A stretch of 64,000 nt of DNA from Oceanospirillum sp047518265 (GTDB taxonomy: Bacteria > Pseudomonadota > Gammaproteobacteria > Pseudomonadales > Halomonadaceae): assembly GCA_047518265.1 (NCBI GenBank), contig JAKZRG010000006.1:177848-241847 (forward strand), read 5' to 3'. The translations under genes and the position numbers were made by a program. Shown piece after piece: positions 34,017 to 42,963 of this stretch. Positions within the stretch are counted from its first letter, which is position 1. Each line of letters begins with the position of its first letter. The notes below the pieces were generated by a model that was not told where the DNA came from, searched no databases, and worked only from the letters and a program-made list of their open reading frames with translations.

Positions 34017-35123
34017 TTAATCAAAGTTCATCAAAGCTAATTCATTTTTACTGATTTCAGGTTCAACCCCAAGACCCAAACCACTCGGTAGTTTCAACTG
34101 CCCTTTCTGGATAGAAATAGGATTATTCTGATCATAATGACCATCAATATAAGGCGCTGCAATCCAAACTCCATCACATAACTGAGGCTGTATTGTGGCA
34201 CCAAGATGTAAACAAGCTGATGCGACCAAATCCCCTCCCCAGCTATCATCTGATGTCATGGGTAAACCAGACACCGCACAAATATCTCGAATAGTTCTCA
34301 TCTGACTAATACCGCCAACTCTGCTTTGCTTCATACCAAAACCATCTGCAGCATTGTCTTTAATGGCTCGTAACAGTGTGTTTAGGTTATCGATTACTTC
34401 ATCCAAATAGAGGGGATGGACGATATGCCGACGAACATCTAAACACTGTTCGTACGTCATGCATGGCTGCTCCATTACAAAGCTCAGTTCTTTACAGGCA
34501 AGAGATAAATTTATTGCATCGCGCGGTATCAGCCCTCGGTTTGCATCAACCGCCAGTGATGTCCCCATTGTCAAAACCTCTGAGACTTTGTGTACGGCTG
34601 CAATATCTTGATCCAACTCCCTACCGCCAACCTTGAGCTGGAGTCGACGAAATCCTTGTGCCAGTTTTTCTTTGGCAATCTCTGCGGCTTCATCCGGTGA
34701 GGTCAGGCTGATCGCATAATAGGACGGTATCTGTTCTCGAATGGCTCCGCCAAGGAGGTCGCATACACGGACTCCATATGTTTTACCGGCGATATCCCAT
34801 AGAGCCATATCGATAGCTGCCTTAGCATATAGGCTGCCACAAAGTGCTTGATTCATCACATCATAGACACGATCAATCAATAGAGGATTCAGGCCTATTA
34901 GATGAGGACAGATCTCTTTTAGAGCGGCTCGACCACCCAGCATATGCTGGGGTTGGTAGGCTGGACCAAGTGGGCAGAATTCTCCATAGCCGATGACACC
35001 GGTATCAGTGATGATACGCACCAGAGTCGAATCAAGGGAGGTCAGCTCCTGAAGAGCCATGCGATAGGGTGGACCGTTAATCGGTAATGGTCGGTCAAAA
35101 ACTGATATTTCAACGATTCTCAT
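34017..35123 (-). CDS. Enolase-superfamily epimerase/dehydratase, HpbD-like
   Basis: A 368-residue protein of the mandelate racemase / muconate lactonising group. The first catalytic Lys is in RRLQLKVGG (a Q-L-K in place of K-x-K), metal ligands in LAVDANRG, FVMEQPC and LYLDEVID, and the second Lys in GFGMKQSRVGG. The single-Lys form of the first motif and the FVMEQPC / GMKQS blocks resemble the group of hydroxyproline-betaine 2-epimerase (HpbD) and cis-3-hydroxyproline dehydratase. This subgroup call is from memory of family patterns. It overlaps the MDR gene by 14 bp, so the two are coupled. ProVWX in the same train supports a betaine substrate. Confidence 0.78.
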   Translation of the reverse strand: MRIVEISVFDRPLPINGPPYRMALQELTSLDSTLVRIITDTGVIGYGEFCPLGPAYQPQHMLGGRAALKEICPHLIGLNPLLIDRVYDVMNQALCGSLYAKAAIDMALWDIAGKTYGVRVCDLLGGAIREQIPSYYAISLTSPDEAAEIAKEKLAQGFRRLQLKVGGRELDQDIAAVHKVSEVLTMGTSLAVDANRGLIPRDAINLSLACKELSFVMEQPCMTYEQCLDVRRHIVHPLYLDEVIDNLNTLLRAIKDNAADGFGMKQSRVGGISQMRTIRDICAVSGLPMTSDDSWGGDLVASACLHLGATIQPQLCDGVWIAAPYIDGHYDQNNPISIQKGQLKLPSGLGLGVEPEISKNELALMNFD

Positions 35124-36228
35124 AAATACCTTCCTTAGGCGGCAGTAATACTAATTTCCCGACGAATTTTTTAGCCAGAAAATCTTTCTGAGCCTCCTTG
35201 ATTTTCTGTAATGGGTACTCTTGCGCAACTAAAGGTTTTATTTCTCCAGACTCGATATATTGGATCATATTCTCAAAAACTAACCGAGACTGGTAAGTAC
35301 AGCCAAAGAAACTTAAATCCTTGAGATATAAGGTTCTTACGTCTAAATCAACAATAGGGCCTGCAATTGCACCTGCTACCGTGTAACGGCCTCCTCTGCG
35401 TAATACGTCAGGTAATTCTTTCCATTGGCTCCCTGCAACCAAATCAATCACGATATCTATTGAGTCGTGACCCAGTGTATCTACTAAGCTTTGTCCTCTT
35501 GGAATGACTTGATCTGCACCTAGTGCCTTAATTTGATCCATCTTCTCTTTGCCACAAACGGCAATAACGTTAGCTTGACGTCGTTTCGTTAGCTGTACGG
35601 CTGCAGATCCTACACCGCCCGATGCTCCTGTGATTAGTACCGTTTCATTGGCTTTAACATCAACCCTATCGATCATGTTTTCGGCCGTTGCATAGGCGCA
35701 TGGGAAGGAGGCCAATTCCGCATCTGTTAATGAGCTTTGGATCGTAAATGCTTCACTTGATGGCGTCTTGGTATATTGTGCAAAGGCACCATTGCATTCG
35801 GATCCATAGGTAATACAATCGAATTCACCTTCGGTTGTGGCTGACTGGAGGTTACGTACCAGCACCCTTTCCCCTATTCGATCAGGGTTGACCTGTGCAC
35901 CTACGGCTACAATCTCGCCACAGCAATCAGCCCCTTGTATTCGTGGAAACTCAAGTGGAATGCCAGACCAGCTTGCGTCATCATCATCCGCCGTTTCAAA
36001 TCCGTCTGCTGCCCCTGAGTTAGTTTGCCCAGTGACACCTTTTGAATACCAACCGATGCGGGTATTAATATCGGTATTATTCACCGCGCTTGCACCCACT
36101 CGAATAAGCACTTCTCCGGCTTCAATTTTTGGTAAAGGCAAATCAGTACGATATTCCAGTTTTTCCAAACCGCCATGTCCCGTTAATACAACGCCTGCCA
36201 TTTGGTTCGGAATTTTATTTACTGTCAT
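35110..36228 (-). CDS. Zinc-type alcohol dehydrogenase / quinone-oxidoreductase family (MDR)
   Basis: A 372-residue medium-chain dehydrogenase/reductase. An N-terminal GroES-like domain (VLIRVGASAVNNTDINTRIG, IQGADCCGEIVAVG) precedes the NAD(P)-binding domain with ITGASGGVGSAAVQL. The paralogue at 57979-59106 is very close over its whole length. Both carry an acidic stretch (DDDDASWSG) not usual in the family. It could oxidise an alcohol or reduce an enoyl product; its presence in the proV train links it to osmolyte catabolism. Confidence 0.85.
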   Translation of the reverse strand: MTVNKIPNQMAGVVLTGHGGLEKLEYRTDLPLPKIEAGEVLIRVGASAVNNTDINTRIGWYSKGVTGQTNSGAADGFETADDDDASWSGIPLEFPRIQGADCCGEIVAVGAQVNPDRIGERVLVRNLQSATTEGEFDCITYGSECNGAFAQYTKTPSSEAFTIQSSLTDAELASFPCAYATAENMIDRVDVKANETVLITGASGGVGSAAVQLTKRRQANVIAVCGKEKMDQIKALGADQVIPRGQSLVDTLGHDSIDIVIDLVAGSQWKELPDVLRRGGRYTVAGAIAGPIVDLDVRTLYLKDLSFFGCTYQSRLVFENMIQYIESGEIKPLVAQEYPLQKIKEAQKDFLAKKFVGKLVLLPPKEGIYENR

Positions 36229-36347
36229 ATTGTTCTCTATTTTCTTGTTGGGCTAAGGAGCTCGCTTGTTTTATCAATATTCCGATGTCATCTTTTAACA
36301 ATGATGGGCAAGCGGTGTGGGAGGTAGAGTGGTTTCTAACGTTCAGA

Positions 36348-36402
36348 CCTCACTGTCAAGGCGCCATTGGATTGACCATCCGTAGATTCTTCGACAGTGA
36401 GG
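36348..36402 (-). terminator. Large hairpin between fdhA and the MDR gene
   Basis: CCTCACTGTC and GACAGTGAGG are perfect 10-bp inverted arms around a 35-nt loop. It lies in the 200-bp gap after fdhA and may reduce read-through into the distal genes. Confidence 0.5.
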
Positions 36403-36429
36403 CAACTATCTAAATCAAACCTATCTTAA

Positions 36430-37623
36430 TCAGGCAACAGAACCATGAGGATCAATAACAAACTTCTTCGCGGCACCGCCATCGAAGTCGGCATAACCCT
36501 GTGGGGCTTCCTCCAAACTGATCATCTGAACATTCACCGCATCGGCAATTTTTACTTTATCAAACAGGATCGCCTGCATCAGGTTGCGGTGGTATTTCAT
36601 TACGGGGCATTGACCGGTATGGAAGGAGTGAGATTTGGCCCAACCCAAACCAAAGCGCATACTCAGTGCACCTACTTTTGCCGCTTCATCTTCAGCACCT
36701 GGGTCTTCTGTTACGTATAAGCCAGGAATGCCGATCTGACCACCGGCACGGGTAATCTGCATGGCGGAGTTCAGTACAGTCGCGGGCGCTTCGGTATGGT
36801 GGTTACAGCCACAACCATGGGCCTCGAAACCCACGCAATCGACAAAGCAATCCACTTCACGTTCACCAAGGATCACTTCCAGTTTATCCTCCATTTCGCC
36901 CTCTTCTCGCAGATCGATGGTTACACAACCAAAGCTACAGGCCTGAGCTAAACGGTCTTCAATCATATCGCCAACAATGACACAGGCAGCACCTAGCAAC
37001 TGTGCGGAGATAGCGGCGGCTAAACCAACAGGACCTGCTCCTGCGATATAAACCGTTGAACCGGGGCCAACACCTGCGGTGATACAACCGTGAAAACCGG
37101 TAGGGAAAATATCAGACAGTAGGGTCAGATCCTGAATCTTTTCCATAGCCTGTTCGGAGTCTGGGAATTTTAGTAAGTTGAAGTCGGCATAAGGCACCAT
37201 AACGTATTCGGCCTGACCACCCACCCAGCCTCCCATATCCACATAACCGTAAGCGGCACCGGGGCGAGCAGGGTTCACATTTAAACAGATACCCGTCATA
37301 CCGGCTTTACAGTTACGGCAGCGACCACAGGCGATATTAAAGGGTACGGAGACGATATCACCGACACTTAGAAACTCCACATCCCGGCCTTTTTCCAGAA
37401 TAACACCGGTAATTTCATGGCCTAAAACCAAACCCTCTGGTGCGGTTGTACGACCACGCACCATATGTTGATCACTGCCACAAATATTAGTGGTAATCAC
37501 TTTTAAAATAACGCCGTGATCACATTTGCGATCCCCGATGGCCAGTTCAGGAAAGGCAATGGATTCGACACTGACTTTTCCGGCACCTTGATAGGTCACA
37601 CCACGGTTTGCTGTACTGTTCAT
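36430..37623 (-). CDS. fdhA: Glutathione-independent formaldehyde dehydrogenase
   Basis: A zinc MDR of about 397 residues closely matching Pseudomonas-type FdhA, which oxidises formaldehyde to formate with tightly bound NAD. Visible are the catalytic zinc Cys in TTNICGSDQHMVRG, the glutamate in LGHEITG, structural zinc Cys in CGRCRNCKAGMTGIC, and the insertion HGCGCNHHTEAPA. The frame opens at a GTG (37632), but the ATG at 37623 has AAGGTG upstream. Its job here is probably to remove formaldehyde released by oxidative N-demethylation by Rieske oxygenases and oxidases. Confidence 0.92.
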   Translation of the reverse strand: MNSTANRGVTYQGAGKVSVESIAFPELAIGDRKCDHGVILKVITTNICGSDQHMVRGRTTAPEGLVLGHEITGVILEKGRDVEFLSVGDIVSVPFNIACGRCRNCKAGMTGICLNVNPARPGAAYGYVDMGGWVGGQAEYVMVPYADFNLLKFPDSEQAMEKIQDLTLLSDIFPTGFHGCITAGVGPGSTVYIAGAGPVGLAAAISAQLLGAACVIVGDMIEDRLAQACSFGCVTIDLREEGEMEDKLEVILGEREVDCFVDCVGFEAHGCGCNHHTEAPATVLNSAMQITRAGGQIGIPGLYVTEDPGAEDEAAKVGALSMRFGLGWAKSHSFHTGQCPVMKYHRNLMQAILFDKVKIADAVNVQMISLEEAPQGYADFDGGAAKKFVIDPHGSVA

Positions 37624-37669
37624 AGTTAACACCTTGTTTTGTTTTTATTGTGCTGATGGGGCTTATTGT

Positions 37670-39034
37670 TTAGAGACTGGACTGATTTTCTACATCACTG
37701 AATTTGTTCATTATTAAATGAAAGAGTGCGGAGCAATCTTTGCTGGTTGCTAGGGATTCTATACTCTCAATCAGGGCATTCTGTCTGTTTTGGCTTAAGC
37801 TGCTTTTGGACAATAAGCGGAATTTTCCCAGCAACTCTTCTTGGCTCATGGCCGTTTCAGGATCACCCTTGGCCGGTGTAATGGGACTGATGATCTCTTG
37901 GCCACTTTTTAACAAAATAGTGATTCGGGAAAGAATCTCTTCAGGAAAACGGGCCGATAAGTCATCCGCTTCTACTATTTCGATACAACGACTGATCGTT
38001 AAGATATCTTCTGCCTGAATGGCATCCCCTGTGACTTCAGCAGGGCCAACTTGCCCACGACTGATCAGCGCTGCCAATGGAAAGGCTAATCCGTACTGGG
38101 CTTCATCTGCATTGGCCGGAAAATGACCTTGTAAGCGCATGGATTCATGGAAGGTTTCTACTTGGATTTTTTCGATATGATCTGCTGATATCTCAGAGTG
38201 ATCCGCCATCATAGCCGTCACTGCGGTTAACGCCGGTTGTGCCCACCGACAGACTGGCCAAGGTTTGAAATACTGGGCATCAATCTCCCAACGTTGTCCC
38301 AGATCCTGCCAACAATGCTGAATAACGGCTTTTTCTATTGTCTCAGCAGGGGCACCCGTGATGCCGGATTGAGCCATAAAGATGGCATTTATTCCGGCAT
38401 AAGCGCCAGCACCATGAGCATCTCTAAGCATGGAAGGGTAATCCACCAAGCGCATCATAGGACAGCGGGGGCCAAAATATTCGGCGATGCCCAAAGCATG
38501 TAAAAATTGCTCTTTATCCAGATCCAATACCCGGGCAGCCGCGCAGACTACGCCAAGACCTGAAAAAGCCCCGGATGCATGGTATTCCTCAGCAGTATCC
38601 ATTAAGGCGACACCGGCCCGTAGGCTTGTTTCGTAGGCGATGGTCAGAGCGATTAACAGTTCTTCTCCGCTGATCTCTTTGCCTTGTTCTAAACAAGCAT
38701 CCACCAGTGCCAGTAATGCAGGAACGACAGTGGCTCCGGCATGCCCTTTGGAGGTGAAATGTCCCTCATGGGCATCCAGGCTATCAGCGCTAAACCCTCC
38801 TGCCCAAGCAGCACCAAGAGGGTGTACTTCTCGACCATCAAATAACAGGCGGCTTTTCAGATCAGAAGCCAGATAATGCTGTACCGCATAGTTACGAATA
38901 TTTTCGCTAGTTTGGTTATCTCGGGCTCCGGCTAATATGCCCAAAATATCCAGTAATGAGATACGAACCAGATAGCGGGTATGTTCAGGAATATCACTGT
39001 ATTGCAGTGTTTTGACAAAGTTAAACAGAGACAT
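37670..39034 (-). CDS. MmgE/PrpD-family protein
   Basis: A 454-residue protein of the MmgE/PrpD fold, which includes 2-methylcitrate dehydratase and aconitate decarboxylase. Family blocks: LDILGILAGARDN near residue 30, DSLDAHEGHFTSKGHAGATV near 85, and FKPWPVCRWAQPAL near 260. Members dehydrate or decarboxylate hydroxy-di/tricarboxylates, but many have unknown substrates. It lies 46 bp before fdhA and about 110 bp after proX in the train. Its link to betaine breakdown is not documented in anything I can see. Confidence 0.85.
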   Translation of the reverse strand: MSLFNFVKTLQYSDIPEHTRYLVRISLLDILGILAGARDNQTSENIRNYAVQHYLASDLKSRLLFDGREVHPLGAAWAGGFSADSLDAHEGHFTSKGHAGATVVPALLALVDACLEQGKEISGEELLIALTIAYETSLRAGVALMDTAEEYHASGAFSGLGVVCAAARVLDLDKEQFLHALGIAEYFGPRCPMMRLVDYPSMLRDAHGAGAYAGINAIFMAQSGITGAPAETIEKAVIQHCWQDLGQRWEIDAQYFKPWPVCRWAQPALTAVTAMMADHSEISADHIEKIQVETFHESMRLQGHFPANADEAQYGLAFPLAALISRGQVGPAEVTGDAIQAEDILTISRCIEIVEADDLSARFPEEILSRITILLKSGQEIISPITPAKGDPETAMSQEELLGKFRLLSKSSLSQNRQNALIESIESLATSKDCSALFHLIMNKFSDVENQSSL

Positions 39035-39146
39035 GGGGTGTTCCTTCGATCAGGAGAAGAGATACAGGGCTTATCTTTTATTCAGAGGAATAGGCACCGT
39101 GGGTTCCTGTATCAGGACGGTGCCTTTATGACTATCAATACTTGGA

Positions 39147-40178
39147 TTATTTAGCGGCAGCTCGTGCTTGAGCCAACCAGTTATCGAACTGAGATTGGTG
39201 AGCAGAGATCCAGTCTTGAGCGTGGCGCTTGATATCCTTCATGGATTTTTCGCCATTTTGCATCTTCAGGTTTTGAGCACTTTCATCACTGGCGCTGATC
39301 TGGACCAGAGATAGCAGTTTAGTGGCTGCGGGGTTCTCTTCTGCGAACTCTTTATTTAATACAGATTTCACCTGATCAACGGCAAAACCTAGGTTTTTAC
39401 CTTTAAAGCTGGTGTTCACATCATTTTTGCCACCGGGAAGATCCGTGTGTGGTACTTCTAACCAAACCACATCTTTATCTTCCACCAGTACACCGGCAAT
39501 CCACTGAGGCACCCAAGTGAAGTACAGCACGGGTTGGCCTTCTTTATAGCGAGTGATGGTATCTGCCATTAAAGCAAAGTAAGAACCTTGATTGTGACTG
39601 ACAGTATCTTGTAAACCATAGGCTTCCATATGATGATTAATCACCAGCTCACAGCCCCAACCTGGGTTACAGCCGGTTAGGTCTGCCTTGCCATCATCAT
39701 TGGCATCAAAAAGCTTGGCGATTTCTGGCTTTTTCAGATCTGTCAGTTTAGTAATATTATGTTTTTCAGCGGTCTTTTTATCGATCAGGTAACCCTGCAA
39801 TACACCTGGAATAACATCTCCCGCTTTGGTCATGGTGTCGTCACCACCCGCTTTCTGATAGAAGCTGTCGTGTAACAGATCCCACATATGAACACTGAAG
39901 TCGGCATCACCATAAGACAGTGCCAGCATCATGGTGGCGTATTCTGTTTCTTTTGGCTCTTCTACTTCATAACCTAGGGCTTCTAGGCCTGCGATAGCGA
40001 TCTCACCGCGGAAACGTTCTTCAGCGATGCTTGGAAAGATAGGGGTGACTTCAACGCCTTCACCGGGCATCGATGACCCTGCCTGTGCGCCAGTGGCTAA
40101 CATCAGGGTCATAGCCGCACTGGCTAGAGTGCGTTTCAAAAACGATGGTGTCCGTTCTGTTAAACGTGAATGCATCAT
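39147..40178 (-). CDS. proX: ABC transporter substrate-binding protein, ProX type
   Basis: A 343-residue periplasmic betaine-binding protein. The N-terminus (TLASAAMTLMLATGAQAGSS) is a signal peptide, probably cleaved after AQA near residue 33. Aromatic residues that could form a cation-pi cage include SVHMWDLLHDSF, CNPGWGCELV and YFTWVPQW. This is the OpuAC/ProX type, binding glycine betaine or similar compounds. It follows proW and proV on the same strand. Two Cys in GCNPGWGC may form a disulfide. Confidence 0.9.
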   Translation of the reverse strand: MMHSRLTERTPSFLKRTLASAAMTLMLATGAQAGSSMPGEGVEVTPIFPSIAEERFRGEIAIAGLEALGYEVEEPKETEYATMMLALSYGDADFSVHMWDLLHDSFYQKAGGDDTMTKAGDVIPGVLQGYLIDKKTAEKHNITKLTDLKKPEIAKLFDANDDGKADLTGCNPGWGCELVINHHMEAYGLQDTVSHNQGSYFALMADTITRYKEGQPVLYFTWVPQWIAGVLVEDKDVVWLEVPHTDLPGGKNDVNTSFKGKNLGFAVDQVKSVLNKEFAEENPAATKLLSLVQISASDESAQNLKMQNGEKSMKDIKRHAQDWISAHQSQFDNWLAQARAAAK

Positions 40179-40322
40179 GATTATTACCTCGTTGTTATGT
40201 TTATTTTGCAGGTTGCGTGTTTGTATTTACTTTTGGGGTATTAACTTTCAGTCGTGTTTACTCGCACCGTGATCAAATCACGGTGTAAGCATTTGATGAT
40301 TTATAGGGTTATTCGCTGGGTT

Positions 40323-41258
40323 TTATTTCGACAAGGCTCCGCGATAAGCCCGTACGGCAAAACCAACAGGGCCTGTTTCATACCAGTGCAAGGTGTCCAG
40401 ATTACCGGAGCGTTCTCCCATGGCTTGAGTCAACCGATCCAAGAAAATGGCCAATAGGACTAAACCAACACCACCAACGGTTGCCAGTCCCATATCCAGG
40501 CGACCAATACCGCGCAGTACCATCTGACCCAAACCACCGACAGAGATCATGGATGCGATCACAACCATAGAGAGGGACAACATAAGGGTTTGGTTGACAC
40601 CGGCCATAATGGTGGGTGTGGCCAGGGGCAGCTGAACCTTGAACAACATCTGACGAGGTGTACAACCAAAAGCACGAGCCGCTTCAATTTTATCTACCGG
40701 TACTTGGCGAATGCCTAAGTTGGTTAAACGTACCAGAGGCGGTAATGCAAACACGATGGTGACCAGTACACCGGGTACGTTACCGATACCAAACAGCATG
40801 ACAACAGGTACCAGATAGACAAAGGCAGGTAGGGTCTGCATGGCATCCAATAGAGGACGGACGATCTTTTCCACTCGATCACTTCGGGCCGACATAATGC
40901 CTAGAGGAACGCCCATCACAACGCAGAAAAACAGAGAGGTCAGTACCAGAGATAGCGTGGTCATGGATTCTGACCAGACACCGATTAAACCAAGGAAAAA
41001 CAGTGTAATCGCACAGAATATTCCCATGTTCTTACCGGCCAATTGCCACCCTAATAGTGACGATAAAATAATACCAATCAGGGGAGGAATGGATTGTAGA
41101 ATATCCTCAGAAACATCCAACACCTGATCAATGGGCCAGCGAATTGCACGGAAAAAGCCGCGAAAATTCTGTACTAAATAGTTCAGTATACTTTCGACCC
41201 ACTCACCTAAAGGCAGGTTGAGATACTGAAAAGGGTCTAATAGGCTAAATTCGGACAT
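40323..41258 (-). CDS. proW: ABC transporter permease, ProW type
   Basis: A 311-residue inner-membrane permease with about six or seven membrane segments. The EAA loop that meets the ATPase is visible as EAARAFGCTPRQMLFKVQLP, and MSARSDRVEKIVRPLLDAMQ is a family block. It lies between proV and proX. With them it imports a quaternary ammonium osmolyte. Confidence 0.92.
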   Translation of the reverse strand: MSEFSLLDPFQYLNLPLGEWVESILNYLVQNFRGFFRAIRWPIDQVLDVSEDILQSIPPLIGIILSSLLGWQLAGKNMGIFCAITLFFLGLIGVWSESMTTLSLVLTSLFFCVVMGVPLGIMSARSDRVEKIVRPLLDAMQTLPAFVYLVPVVMLFGIGNVPGVLVTIVFALPPLVRLTNLGIRQVPVDKIEAARAFGCTPRQMLFKVQLPLATPTIMAGVNQTLMLSLSMVVIASMISVGGLGQMVLRGIGRLDMGLATVGGVGLVLLAIFLDRLTQAMGERSGNLDTLHWYETGPVGFAVRAYRGALSK

Positions 41259-41301
41259 TGTTATTTCATCCCGTGGTTATTCTTATTAATAGTGGGGTTT
41301 A

Positions 41302-42477
41302 TTAGCTCAAGGTCTGTAATAAAAGGTCTTTGGAGATCACACCTTTGAACGTACCGTTATTCTCGATAACGGGGACTGGATAAGGAGCGTCCGCTACTTT
41401 TTTCACGGTATCCTGTAGCGTATCGTTGCTAAAAATCTCTTGATGGAACTCCATACGCCGGGCCATCAAACTATCGGTATTGGTATGTTGCGACGGATCA
41501 ATACCGGCAAGAGGGATAATACCTTGCAGCTTGTCGCTGTTATCCAATAGGTAACCAAACTGATTATCTGCGGTATTGAACGCCTGCATGGCTTCATCAA
41601 GGCAGATGGTGTAGCTGTTTTTACGACAGGCAATATCACCGGCTTTCAGAATCTTTCTGGCATCAACGCCCTTGAAGAAGGTTTCAACATAATCATCGGC
41701 AGGGTTACGCATAAGCTCCTCAGGGGTACCCACCTGAACAACACGGCCCCCTTCCATAATGGCGATACGGTCACCAATACGGATGGCTTCATCTAAATCA
41801 TGAGAGATAAAGATAATGGTGCGTTCCTGTTCCTGCTGTAGGCGGATCAGTTCCCCTTGCATCTCATAGCGGATTAAGGGATCTAGAGCAGAAAAGGCTT
41901 CATCCATTAAGAGAATGGTTGGATCATTGGTCAGTGCACGGGCGAGACCCACACGCTGTTGCATACCACCGGAAAGTTGATGCGGGTAGCTATCACCGTG
42001 TTCTCCAAGACCAACCTGAGCCAGTGCTTCCTGAGCCCTACGATTACGTTCCCCTTTTTCAACACCAGAGACCTCCAGACCAAATGCGGCATTTTCCATT
42101 ACGCTCATATGAGGCATCAGAGCAAAAGACTGGAACACCATACTCATCTCTTTACGGCGTACATCCAGAAGGTCTTCATCTCCCAAACGGGTAATATCTT
42201 TACCATTGAGTTCTATCGTGCCAGCGGTGGGTTCAATAAGTCGGTTCAGTAAACGCACCATAGTGGATTTACCGGAACCGGAGAGGCCCATGATGACAAA
42301 GATTTCCCCTTTCTTAACAGAAAAGGAAGCATCGAAAACACCGACGACTTGACCGGTTTTCTCAAAGATTTCATCTTTATCTGCACCGTTACGAAGCATC
42401 TGCATTGCGGTATCAGGTTGATCACCGAACACTTTATAGACGTTTCTGATAGACAAAATATCATTGGTGTCTGTCAT
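41302..42477 (-). CDS. proV: ABC transporter ATP-binding protein, ProV type
   Basis: A 391-residue ATPase. Walker A is GLSGSGKST, the signature LSGGMQQRVGLARAL, and Walker B TILLMDEAFSALDP. After residue 270 are two CBS domains, used in this family to sense ionic strength or nucleotides. It is the first gene of the train that runs to the SDR at 32293. Two LysR-type palindromes lie 220-290 bp upstream. Confidence 0.93.
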   Translation of the reverse strand: MTDTNDILSIRNVYKVFGDQPDTAMQMLRNGADKDEIFEKTGQVVGVFDASFSVKKGEIFVIMGLSGSGKSTMVRLLNRLIEPTAGTIELNGKDITRLGDEDLLDVRRKEMSMVFQSFALMPHMSVMENAAFGLEVSGVEKGERNRRAQEALAQVGLGEHGDSYPHQLSGGMQQRVGLARALTNDPTILLMDEAFSALDPLIRYEMQGELIRLQQEQERTIIFISHDLDEAIRIGDRIAIMEGGRVVQVGTPEELMRNPADDYVETFFKGVDARKILKAGDIACRKNSYTICLDEAMQAFNTADNQFGYLLDNSDKLQGIIPLAGIDPSQHTNTDSLMARRMEFHQEIFSNDTLQDTVKKVADAPYPVPVIENNGTFKGVISKDLLLQTLS

Positions 42478-42701
42478 ACTGCCCTCTGATTTTTTATGGT
42501 TATTATTTACGGCACTTACAGGGTGGCCTTTTGCCAGAATCTGGGTATTTGTTTTCTGGCATTAAGCATGTATTTCGGTCAGTTGTAGCCATTGACACAA
42601 TCTGAAAATACACACTGACGAGAACCTCTGCGGTGCTTGTTCTATTACTAAGTTAAGGACTTTGCCAAATATCGTCCAACGACATATTTTCCGTAAAAAC
42701 C

Positions 42702-42766
42702 ATAACCTTGAGTTATTAAGGCCGGGGTAAATGGCGTTTTTAGGCAAGACTTATAACTTAAAGTTA
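42702..42766. promoter_or_regulatory. Paired LysR-type boxes upstream of proV
   Basis: ATAAC-cttga-GTTAT (42702-42716) and TAACTT-a-AAGTTA (42754-42766) both fit TAAC-N5-GTTA, a T-N11-A LysR box. They are spaced 51 bp centre to centre. The same motif precedes the dapA-like gene (51145). The rest of the 486-bp gap 42478-42963 has no gene. Confidence 0.55.
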
Positions 42767-42963
42767 CAAAAGTAGATCGTATTTGTGAGAGAGCGTATCT
42801 ACGGGGCATCAATGTTGATTGTTAGGCGGCATTCATATGCTTGTTAGGTGAGGAAAAGCAGTAGGAATAACAGAGGGGCTTCTTGATGTGATGTGGCTGT
42901 TGATTGATCTCATGGGGCTGTAAAATCCAGAGTGACAGCCCCATAAAAGCTCAGTTTGGCACT

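Noticed and set aside
35110..36228. Acrylyl-CoA reductase AcuI
   Set aside because: It is an MDR protein, which AcuI also is, but the length and N-terminal blocks do not fit the AcuI type, and a specific call is not justified.
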